Source: a virus. Taken from it: a DNA stretch of 39,404 bases. The notes under the pieces are model-generated. The model worked only from the letters and a program-made list of their open reading frames with translations. It ran no database searches and was not told the origin of the DNA. Every line of letters starts with the position of its first letter. Within the stretch, counting starts at the first letter, position 1. Positions 14,907 through 23,100 of the stretch are shown here, in pieces. Where the stretch lies: the IMG/VR virus record IMGVR_UViG_3300044533_000239, positions 1 to 39,404 of that record, one strand, 5' to 3'. The position numbers and the translations under genes are program-made.

Positions 14907-15872
14907 TTAAGCGTTAGTACCAATGCTGGATGACGACTCAATGCGACGCAACGAAGCTTCGCGGAAACGGCCATAGCCGCCGAGCCAATACCAACCGATT
15001 GGATTGAAACGCATAAGCGAGTCAACCACAGGGCCGCGAACGACCTTTGCGAAAGCACCGTTGCCATCAATCTGGCTGTATGCCTTTGCAAGAGCCTGAC
15101 GACCCATGATGTGTGTGCAATACACGTCAATCGTTCCAGTTGTGCTGGTTCCGTTTGATGCGTCAGTAAACACCTTGGCGCGAGGGGTTTCAATGAATCG
15201 TACTGATTCAAAGGTTCCGATTTCGCCGTTGTAGATGTTCTGTGTGTCAACCTGAACGTGAGGTGCGTTCCATGATGCGTTGCCGGTTTCACGACGAAGG
15301 TCGTACGACACGTCAGGATGGATGTAACCCATGTAGTAACCATTGAAAGTTGCAACGTTTGCAGCACGCAAAGCAGCAGTCTGCTTACGGATGTCGTTGG
15401 CTTCAATGATGTCTTCAGCTGCAACCGTTACACGGCTTGAAGGATCAGATGATCCACCGCCACCGTATGCAACGTTGGTTCCACCAGCAAGCACTTCGCG
15501 AACAACCTGGTCCAATGAGTCACCAGCGTTGTAACCGATAAGGTTCGCTGCTGCTGCATCAACGTCCAAGAACGCTGTTCCACGGAGTTTTGCGGTTGTG
15601 GTAATCGTGTTGCCGTATTCAGCCAAAGTGACCGTTACCTGACTGTCACCCATTGTTGCAGGGGTGAGGTCAGTGGTTTCGCTGAGGGTTGAAGTTGCTG
15701 CTGCAAGTTCGCTGAAAATCGTGAAGATTACAGCTGATCCTGGCATAGCTTGGTTTGTTGCTTGAACGTCGGCTGCCTGATCGAACAGCATCTCTGAACG
15801 TAGGGCGAAATACGCCAAACGATCGTAAGCAGACTGATCTACAGAAACCGAACTGGCCTGTGTAATTGCCAT
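14907..15872 (-). CDS. Major capsid protein, HK97-fold / N4-gp56-like, 321 aa
   Basis: The sequence around residues 37-70 (VQATNQAMPGSAVIFTIFSE, then S-E-T-T-D-L-T-P) and the later stretches (YGNTITTTAKLRG, MGYIHPDVSYDLR, GFES-type VRFIETPRAKV) match the general layout of N4-gp56-family capsid proteins with the HK97 fold. Length fits. It lies directly after the scaffold-like gene, has AAAGGAA before the ATG and is followed by a strong terminator, as expected for the most abundant protein. I see no cleavage protease nearby. Confidence 0.8.
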   Translation of the reverse strand: MAITQASSVSVDQSAYDRLAYFALRSEMLFDQAADVQATNQAMPGSAVIFTIFSELAAATSTLSETTDLTPATMGDSQVTVTLAEYGNTITTTAKLRGTAFLDVDAAAANLIGYNAGDSLDQVVREVLAGGTNVAYGGGGSSDPSSRVTVAAEDIIEANDIRKQTAALRAANVATFNGYYMGYIHPDVSYDLRRETGNASWNAPHVQVDTQNIYNGEIGTFESVRFIETPRAKVFTDASNGTSTTGTIDVYCTHIMGRQALAKAYSQIDGNGAFAKVVRGPVVDSLMRFNPIGWYWLGGYGRFREASLRRIESSSSIGTNA

Positions 15873-15925
15873 TTCTTTATTCCTTTAGGGGTAGCCCCAA
15901 AGAATGTGAATCCTAAGGGGAGTGA
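15873..15925 (-). other. Short leader with hairpin before the capsid gene
   Basis: Between the scaffold stop and capsid ATG the minus strand has GGGG-CTA-CCCC, extendable to CTTTGGGG against CCCC-T-AAAG with one bulge, just before the AAAGGAA ribosome site. It could protect the capsid message 5' end after processing or tune initiation. The stem is short, so this is tentative. Confidence 0.4.
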
Positions 15926-16381
15926 TTAGTACTTTTCTGCTTCGGCTCGCGCCTGGGCCATAAGTTGCATCACTTCATCTGGGGATTTTGCGTTAGCAAT
16001 ACGTTGAGCGTAATCAACAGGAGGTTCGCTTGTCTCGCCAGCTCGCGCTGCCTGTGCCACACGATTCCATGATTGCTGTTCAGCAACCACTTCCTTGTTC
16101 TGACTTGGTATGAGACTTGCTTCTTCTGCCGCTTGTCGAATGGCCTCCGGTGTTAATTCACCGTCGTAGCCTTTAACGAAATACTTGTACTTCGGATCGT
16201 TCGGGTCCATGCCCGCTTTCACGAAGTTAAGTTCTCGTCGGGCTGCCTCTGCTGATGCTGCCTGCTCACGTAAAGCCTTATTCTCGGCTTCAAGCTTCCG
16301 CAAGTGCGCCCGCACAGGGTCCTTCGATTGCTGCTGGTCTTGTACTGCATCATCCTCAAACTCGTAGTTTGCATCTGACAT
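15926..16381 (-). CDS. Putative scaffold protein, 151 aa
   Basis: The protein is strongly charged and helical, with a coiled-coil stretch at about 25-50 (HLRKLEAENKALREQAASAE) and a helical C-terminus (MQLMAQARAEAEKY). These are usual traits of scaffold proteins encoded just before the capsid gene. A longer frame is open to 16513, but the ATG at 16381 has AAGGAG nine bases upstream, and the promoter -10 at 16496-16501 lies inside the longer version, so the short start is right. Confidence 0.75.
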   Translation of the reverse strand: MSDANYEFEDDAVQDQQQSKDPVRAHLRKLEAENKALREQAASAEAARRELNFVKAGMDPNDPKYKYFVKGYDGELTPEAIRQAAEEASLIPSQNKEVVAEQQSWNRVAQAARAGETSEPPVDYAQRIANAKSPDEVMQLMAQARAEAEKY

Positions 16382-16387
16382 GACCCA

Positions 16388-16424
16388 CTCCTTCTGCCCA
16401 CATTCGGCTGGAGGTTCCCGAATG
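16388..16424 (-). promoter_or_regulatory. Leader hairpin and ribosome site of the scaffold gene
   Basis: Arms at 16401-16407 and 16418-16424 (CATTCGG with CCGAATG) form a perfect seven-pair stem. Its 10-base loop contains CCTCC on the transcript. The AAGGAG ribosome site lies eight bases after the stem. The loop CCTCC is complementary to a ribosome site, so loop-site pairing could tune translation; this is inference. Confidence 0.45.
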
Positions 16425-16495
16425 GCTGCAAGTCTCACCCCTTTTGCACATTGAAATCGGGGGCTTTCCAATGGTGTCCGTAACCGAACATTAAC

Positions 16496-16526
16496 AGTAT
16501 ACACACACTTCACTTGACAGTGTCAA
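16496..16526 (-). promoter_or_regulatory. Strong promoter of the scaffold-capsid genes with overlapping palindrome
   Basis: On the minus strand TTGACA (16519-16524) and TATACT (16496-16501) are separated by exactly 17 bases, matching 11 of 12 consensus positions. The -35 lies in a perfect palindrome, ACTTGACA-G-TGTCAAGT, at 16510-16526, which could be an operator. It sits between the 395-residue virion protein gene (stop at 16532) and the scaffold gene, giving extra transcription of scaffold and capsid. Confidence 0.8.
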
Positions 16527-16531
16527 GTATG

Positions 16532-17719
16532 CTATTGCGCTTTACCTACCGAAGTAGAAATGGAGCCTGATGTTTCACCAGTTGTCCGAGCAAATGATCC
16601 ACCACCAGCGAACTCACCGGTACGCTGGCGACGTTTACGCTCCAACTCTTGTTGCGCGGCGACATCAATCCCGAACGCCGCACCAGCCAACTGTTCACCC
16701 GATAGTGCTGTTTCACCCGCGAAAGTCTGCTTTAGTTCGCCTAAAGCACCGACTTCAGCGAACCCTGCGCGAGCCTGCTGTTCAGTAATACCTCGTCGAG
16801 CCAAGTCCTCAGCAAACGCACCAGTCAACTGAATACCACCCTGCTCTAAGCCACGGGCTGCGATGTTGGCTGCCTGTGCCTGGCGGGTGAGTAGTGGGGC
16901 TGTGCGTTGCGGGTCAAGGAAGTATGCGGCTAACTGCCCTTCGGACACGCCGTACAGGTTTCGCATCTGGTCTTTCACGGCTGGGTCAGCGTCGGCGACA
17001 GCACGATAGCCCTGCTGGACACGCTCGTTCAGTTCCGAGTTTGAAACATCGCCTTCAATCAAAGCTTGGAAGTCTTCCGACTGGTCATAGAAGTTGGCTG
17101 GCAAACCGTTGGATCGCAAAGTTTCACGGTACTGGTTTTCTAACCCGATGTATGAGGCAGGGTCTAGTTCTGACAAGCCAGCCTTCAATCGCGCAGCATT
17201 ACCAGCAAAACGCTTTTTATATGTTGGCTGTTCACGGATAGCGAAAATGATTGCATCAGGGTTATTGATGTTGACGGTTTCTTTTGCGATGATTTCGGTG
17301 TAAACAAAGTCAGCCAAATCGCCTAAACCGTAGGTGGCAAGAACTGAAGCCATTGTGGTGCGGGCATCCTGTTTGCGACGCTTGGTTTCTGCTTCCATTT
17401 CTTCATCAGGCGCAGCAACACGTTTGGTGTAGCCGTTACTAAATACGGTAATCCGCATACGGCTACTTCCACTTCCCTCAAAATAGGTGTCTACAACTGT
17501 TGCGCCTTCTCCACCAGTCGCACCACCGCCAGCAGTACCACCATCAGCACCACCGCCAGTTCCTAAACCACCAAAGTAGTTTGCGTACTTAGGGGCGTAC
17601 GCATCGTTAACTATCTGCGTGAAATCGGGTGCTGGTTGTGTTTGCAGGCGTTGCGAAGCAGCAGATACAGCTTCAGGGAAATTTGCCATCCGCTCCTGAA
17701 TACCGAAAATGTCACTCAT
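16532..17719 (-). CDS. Putative internal virion protein, 395 aa
   Basis: The N-terminal 45 residues are followed by a Gly/Ala/Thr-rich linker (50-75), a short beta segment (RMRITVFSNGYTKRV) and a long helical domain. The latter includes YGLGDLADFVYTEII and RNLYGVSEGQLAAYFLDPQ, and ends in an R/K-rich region (AQQELERKRRQRTGEF). Similar helical proteins follow the large internal protein in short-tailed phages of uncultured actinobacteria. It is coupled by a TGATG overlap to the 560-residue protein gene. Internal or ejected virion protein is inferred. Confidence 0.55.
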   Translation of the reverse strand: MSDIFGIQERMANFPEAVSAASQRLQTQPAPDFTQIVNDAYAPKYANYFGGLGTGGGADGGTAGGGATGGEGATVVDTYFEGSGSSRMRITVFSNGYTKRVAAPDEEMEAETKRRKQDARTTMASVLATYGLGDLADFVYTEIIAKETVNINNPDAIIFAIREQPTYKKRFAGNAARLKAGLSELDPASYIGLENQYRETLRSNGLPANFYDQSEDFQALIEGDVSNSELNERVQQGYRAVADADPAVKDQMRNLYGVSEGQLAAYFLDPQRTAPLLTRQAQAANIAARGLEQGGIQLTGAFAEDLARRGITEQQARAGFAEVGALGELKQTFAGETALSGEQLAGAAFGIDVAAQQELERKRRQRTGEFAGGGSFARTTGETSGSISTSVGKAQ

Positions 17720-19401
17720 CAGCCCACCTTTCCAAATGCTCTAGCCAAAGTCAAACCAATATCCGTAGCCTGCTGATTGGCTTGTTTCGTGAACTGCCAA
17801 CCAAAAGAAGGATCACTTTTAATCGTTGTGACCCAATCAGTCAACGACATTTGGCCTGTCTCTTTAGTGCCAAAAGCCCTAGCCCACTTGCTGTCCTTAG
17901 TGAAGTCAATCTGGTTCGGATCGATCTCCAAAGCATCAGCAGCATAATTGCGGTAGCCACTAAAGATATCTTCCAACGATAAACCAGCATCAATCTGATC
18001 TGCCAAATGGAAATACTTGCCTTTCGCTGATTTCTGTGCTTTCTGCAAAATCGAATCCTGAGTTACAGCAACACCGTTATACATACCGCCAGTCAAAGCA
18101 GCCTGCATCTCAGCATCAGAAACGTTGTACCCATACGCACGTGCAGCAATACGGATAGCGTCAGCGTCGCCACCTTCTAAAGCGTTTCTTGACATACCGG
18201 GAGCAGTCGGGGTTGTTGCTGCGGCTGGCCTACGGAACGCATACTGGTATACAGCCTGCTTGACACCGGTAGCGGTCAGACCGTTTCGGGCAACCTTCTT
18301 GGCTATCTCATCAATGTCCGTTTGTGACAACCCAACATCGGAATAGTCTTTGACAATCGCATTACGGGCAGACTCAATCAACCCGTTCTGTGTCATCGGT
18401 GAAGCACCATCAAACTTGTACTGGGAATCAGTTACCGTCTTGGCATACTTCGTCCCCTTGATAAGAGCCTGTATTTCTTCAGTTTCAAATTCTGTGTTTA
18501 CGGCTTGTTTAAGGATGTCAACAAAATCCTGACCAAAAAAATCAACAACATCGTTGCCGACCCAATCTGAATACGCAGGATATGTTTTCTTGAACTCATC
18601 CATCCAAGCCATATCATCGACAGGCTTGTTTTTGGTTTGGAACTCTTGACGCAATTTGGTTCTGTTAGCGGGTGTGTCTTTGAGTTTGCGTTTTGTCAAC
18701 TCTGAATCAACAAACGTTTTTTGGTCTGTGGCAGATATTGCCGATTGTGTTGACACCGCAGCGGTTTGAGGGGGGCGAGTTACAACAGGTTGAGCCGGAA
18801 CAGGCGGGGTCACTACGGGTTGAGTCACCACAGGTGGAGTTGGTGCGGTTGGCCCTACACCCTCACCACGCATCTGAGCAGTTGCCCGACCTTGTGACGT
18901 GGCAGGTGTTGCAGATGTGGGAGTAGCAGAGACAGGCTGATCCAACACAATCTGGACACGGCTTGTTCCACCAACTTTGACAAGTTTTCCTGTAGCACCA
19001 TTTTCAACGGCGTTAAGAACTGCTTGTGCAGAATTGGCTTCAGATGTTAGTTGCGAAATTTTCTGCGGGGAAGCAGCACCTTTTTGCTCTTGCACCAACC
19101 GTCGATTAGCAGAATTCAAATCGATCTGGGCTTGCCTAACTAGGCTTTCCTGATTTGCTTTCTTTTCTTCAGCCTGCTTTTCCGCAGACTTAGTAGTTGC
19201 GGTGGCAGCCTGTTCCTCACGTTTTAATGCAGCGTCATACCGTGTTTTTATAGCCTGAAACGCTTTGTTGGCAGCATCAAAAGTTTTTTGTGCAGAACCC
19301 AAATTCAACAAACCAGCATTTTTCAACGCTGTGTCAGCAGCAGTAAAAGATGCTAAAGCAGCATCATATTGTTTTTGTAAAGACTTTGTTGTTTCAGCCA
19401 T
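17719..19401 (-). CDS. Putative internal virion protein with coiled-coil N-terminus, 560 aa
   Basis: Residues 1-130 are heptad-like coiled coil rich in A, K and Q (FDAANKAFQAIKTRYDAALK). A Pro/Thr/Val linker follows at about 160-215, with repeated TQPVVTPPVPAQPVV-like units. The helical C-terminal domain (220-560) includes the conserved-looking SLTDWVTTIKSDPSFGWQFT near the end. It lies between two other putative internal proteins. It may form part of an ejection channel; no enzyme motif was found. Confidence 0.55.
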   Translation of the reverse strand: MAETTKSLQKQYDAALASFTAADTALKNAGLLNLGSAQKTFDAANKAFQAIKTRYDAALKREEQAATATTKSAEKQAEEKKANQESLVRQAQIDLNSANRRLVQEQKGAASPQKISQLTSEANSAQAVLNAVENGATGKLVKVGGTSRVQIVLDQPVSATPTSATPATSQGRATAQMRGEGVGPTAPTPPVVTQPVVTPPVPAQPVVTRPPQTAAVSTQSAISATDQKTFVDSELTKRKLKDTPANRTKLRQEFQTKNKPVDDMAWMDEFKKTYPAYSDWVGNDVVDFFGQDFVDILKQAVNTEFETEEIQALIKGTKYAKTVTDSQYKFDGASPMTQNGLIESARNAIVKDYSDVGLSQTDIDEIAKKVARNGLTATGVKQAVYQYAFRRPAAATTPTAPGMSRNALEGGDADAIRIAARAYGYNVSDAEMQAALTGGMYNGVAVTQDSILQKAQKSAKGKYFHLADQIDAGLSLEDIFSGYRNYAADALEIDPNQIDFTKDSKWARAFGTKETGQMSLTDWVTTIKSDPSFGWQFTKQANQQATDIGLTLARAFGKVG

Positions 19402-19403
19402 CG

Positions 19404-20195
19404 TTAACCTACGATACTCATAGCAGCGTCAATGGCTTTACGGAACCGCACAGCCTTCTCAGCACCGCCCTGCAACTGCGAAACCTGCTGACCTGCCATA
19501 ACCGACAGAGTAGGAGCCTGCGAGCCTCTAGTGGCCTCCTGTTGCTGTATGGCGGCAACCGCCTTATCAATATCAGCCTTAGTCATCGTTCGACCCAACT
19601 TCTCCAACGAAGCGGTACGCAAATACTCGGTAATGTTTTCAGCCGGTGAAGTCCGATATTTTGAACCACCACCAGACCCCGAATACACGGGTCCAGCAGT
19701 AATCAACTCTTGCAACAGCGGCTTCCACGTATAGCCTTTAGCGTTCGCATAACTCAAAAACTCTTTGAACGCTGTCCTATCCCTACTCAAAGTCCCTGTA
19801 CCTGAAGGTTTACCAGTCCCATAAAACCCTCTTGACTGCAACAAACGCAACGTGTTAAGCCGTTCACCGTCTTTCATGCTATACAACTCGTTATAAACAT
19901 CTTCTTCGCCGTATGGTGCGCGAGCAATCTGACGGTTCTCGTTGACCAGAAACTCGCCGTCATACGTAACACCGACACGTCGGCCACCAGGACCAACCAT
20001 CTGTATTTGTGAAGAAACAGCTTGCTGTGTTTGCTGGTCAATAGTCGGGTCAAACCCAACAATAGGCCGTTTCGGATATGCGGTAAGTGAACCGAACCCG
20101 CCAGTCGAATAAAACCCGCCCTCTGATGCAGCAAACTGTTCAAAATCGGTTGCGCCGGTATCAGCCTGCGTGGTTTCTTCTGTTCCGTCTGCCAT
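19404..20195 (-). CDS. Putative virion protein, 263 aa
   Basis: The product has an acidic N-terminus, then a G/Y-rich region (GGFYSTGGFGSL), and a helical second half (AENITEYLRTASLEKLGRTM, ADIDKAVAAIQQQEATRG). GGTGG lies before the ATG at 20195. It starts two bases after the stop of the 1678-residue gene and ends two bases before the next gene, so it belongs to the internal-protein block. Family not recognised. Confidence 0.55.
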   Translation of the reverse strand: MADGTEETTQADTGATDFEQFAASEGGFYSTGGFGSLTAYPKRPIVGFDPTIDQQTQQAVSSQIQMVGPGGRRVGVTYDGEFLVNENRQIARAPYGEEDVYNELYSMKDGERLNTLRLLQSRGFYGTGKPSGTGTLSRDRTAFKEFLSYANAKGYTWKPLLQELITAGPVYSGSGGGSKYRTSPAENITEYLRTASLEKLGRTMTKADIDKAVAAIQQQEATRGSQAPTLSVMAGQQVSQLQGGAEKAVRFRKAIDAAMSIVG

Positions 20196-20197
20196 GG

Positions 20198-23100
20198 TTA
20201 TTCCACCTCTGATGCTAGTAAGCGATCAAAAATACGTGCAAAATTTGGTTCTTGCTTAGACAATGCTAGTCCAAGGGCAGCCAAGCCGTCACGCAAACGG
20301 GCAGCACTCTTAGCCTGACGGAAACCTTGCTCAGTAGAACCAGACCTAGCAATAGCCTGCTCACGTGCCAACAAGTATTCTCGAACAGCTTTGCCCACAC
20401 CAGTCTCAGCAACACGATCATCAAACACGATCTTCTTTAGATCGGCCACATCGTTGTAATACTTGCCAACCTCAAACTCTGCGAACTCTGGGAAACCAGG
20501 ATATTTCTTTGACAAGAAAGAACGATACCGTTTCAACACATCTTTAGCAGAATCAGAAGGGTACGGCCCAACTTGTTCACGGGCCTGACGGAACTTCGCT
20601 GAACCAATACGCTGCTGCGCCAAAGTAATCAACTGGTCATCTGTTAGTTTGACACGCTCACCGGCTTTAAGTTGACGGTCATAAACAGCGAAACTGAAAT
20701 CTGATCCAGCAGGCGCGAAATAGCGGGCAACCTCTGGGTAGTCCTCGATCAACTGTTTGTTGTCGCCTTCCCATTTGCCGAATTCTTCGGTGGCTTCCAA
20801 ACCTTCAGCGTTAGAACGGCTCTTGGAACTCACATACAAGGCCATCTCGTCACCATAGGTTTCAAGGAATAACGGCAACGCTTTGTCATAACCGATCTGA
20901 GGATCAGCCTGCATATCGTAAAACTCTTTAACCAAAGAAGAAACAAACACATCACCCTGATCCGTCTTGACCTTGAATTCGGTGGTTGCTGCGGTAGGTC
21001 CGGCGAACTGTGAGAAGGCCCTGAACGCAGTCAAGATACGGGCTTTGAACTTTGCGTCAGATTCCAACTGTTTGACTTCTTCACGGCTGTCAAGGTCGTA
21101 ATCCCCTGATGCCGACAATGCTCGGAGTGTTTCGATGTAGGTGTTAGCGAAGATACCGTTTAAGTCATCTTCGTTGGCGACAACCGCTGAAGCGAACTTT
21201 TCCAAATATCGTGGCAAAGGATTCAACGCACTAATCCCTTTAGAACCGTATGGCAAGAACACTTCGCTAAGGAAGTCGGTGTCTGGGGTGTTTTGCAGAA
21301 TCTTTGATGCAGCGATTTGGGCTACTGGACCCAAAGCAGGGAACGCCTGGATACCTTGCGAGAGTCGTGACACAGGGGCTTCAAGGGTTGCATCCAAACC
21401 TGTAAGTACCTTGGACAAAGTTCCCGAACCAGGGAACGTGAACATCAGTTCGTTGGTGGTTGGGTCATGGTAGAAGAATCCTCGACCATCGTTGTCAGGG
21501 TCGGCGTTGGCAACACCGGTGTAGATACGTTGGAATGATCGCGCTGTGCCAACAGGGTTTTTCTTTAGGAAACCTGCGTATGTGCCGATAACTTCACGCC
21601 AAGCAGGGGCGAACGGCATGATGATCCGCAAAGCGTCCTGAAGGTTTGAACGGCTTGAAGCGTCATACAAAAGTTCTTTCATGTTATTCACAGCAACATA
21701 TTTGGCGTAGTCGTCAAGTTCTTCAATGGTCACATCGCCAGCGGTTTTGGTTGATGCTTTCATTTTTCGTAAGATTTCTTTGTCACCCAAGTATTCCTCT
21801 GGCTTAATCTTTAGCGCAGCAGCCTTTTTCTCTACCTGTAACAAAAACTTTTCTGCTTGTGCGGGGTTAAGCCGGTCAATGAGCTTGCCAACTTCTTCGT
21901 AGTAGTACTGACGGAACACAGGGTTGCGTTCCAGTTTCGTTGTAATGGTGTTAACAATGCTGTTAAAAAACCAGTCAACAGACTTGTCGTAAGAGTCTTG
22001 GAATGATGCAAGTTTTCCTTGATCTGAAGCAGAGGTTTGCATCAATTCACGCTTCAATGTCGGCGGCAAACCAACCTTTGTGGTTTCGTCATACAACTCT
22101 TGTTTCTTGATGATCCGTCGAGCAGCTGCGCTACCTTCACCACGACCGAACGCATCAACAGCTTCGACAGGTTGAATGGTTGCTTTAGAAAAATCCACAA
22201 CAGAACCATCTAGCGGGTCAATCACTACACCACCAAGATCGTCGTCAATCCTGGTAATAACACCAATCTGGTCATCGTCCAACTGGACTATTGATCCGAC
22301 CCGATATTCGTCGCCTTCAGCAAGCACAAGTTCGCTTAGGGTTCGTTCTATACGTGGAGCAATCTCGCCGTCAACATACTTAGGCACACGGTTGAACGCA
22401 TACATGAACTGGATTTCAGGCAAACCACCAGTCAACAACTGGCCGTTTTCTACACTGATACGCATGGCGTACTGGTAGTACGCAGCGATTTGATCTTCTT
22501 CGGTCAGCCCACGAAGGTCAATCGGTGGTGTCTTGGCCTTAGCACCAGTACGAGAGTTGATGATAGTGAAGCCGTATTGGTGCAAGTCGTCAACTTCGTT
22601 TTGAAGTTTCTTGTTCTTGCGGATGATGTTAACGATTCGTCGAGCAGCCTGCTCGCGGGCGGTTTGTGTGTCACCACCGTATTCAACAAATGTTTGGACA
22701 GCAACTTTTCTGAATGGGTCGTTAAACGTCCTGTAACCGTTTTGGGCTACAGCGTCAGTATGACGTTCCAAGCCGTTTACTTCTCCACGGTTTGCGTTCT
22801 CAAAGGAACCTGAACGTTCCATGTGGTCATCAATTTCTGCGCCACCAAGACCCTGTTTGCGCTTACCGAAACTAAGTTCGTTAGCCAAATCCTCCAACGC
22901 TTCATCAATGGTTTGGTCGCCCAAAGACATCAGTTCCTCAAACTCTCGTTCAAGTTTTTGCAAACGGGCAGTTTGACGTGGGGTTGGCGACGTGATTGCT
23001 TTTAGTTCATCAATCTTTGATCCAAGTTTTGACAAAGTTTTTTCGTCAACAGTTGTACCCAGTTTTGCCAGGTTCTCCAGTTTCAAGCTCATCCGCTTTG

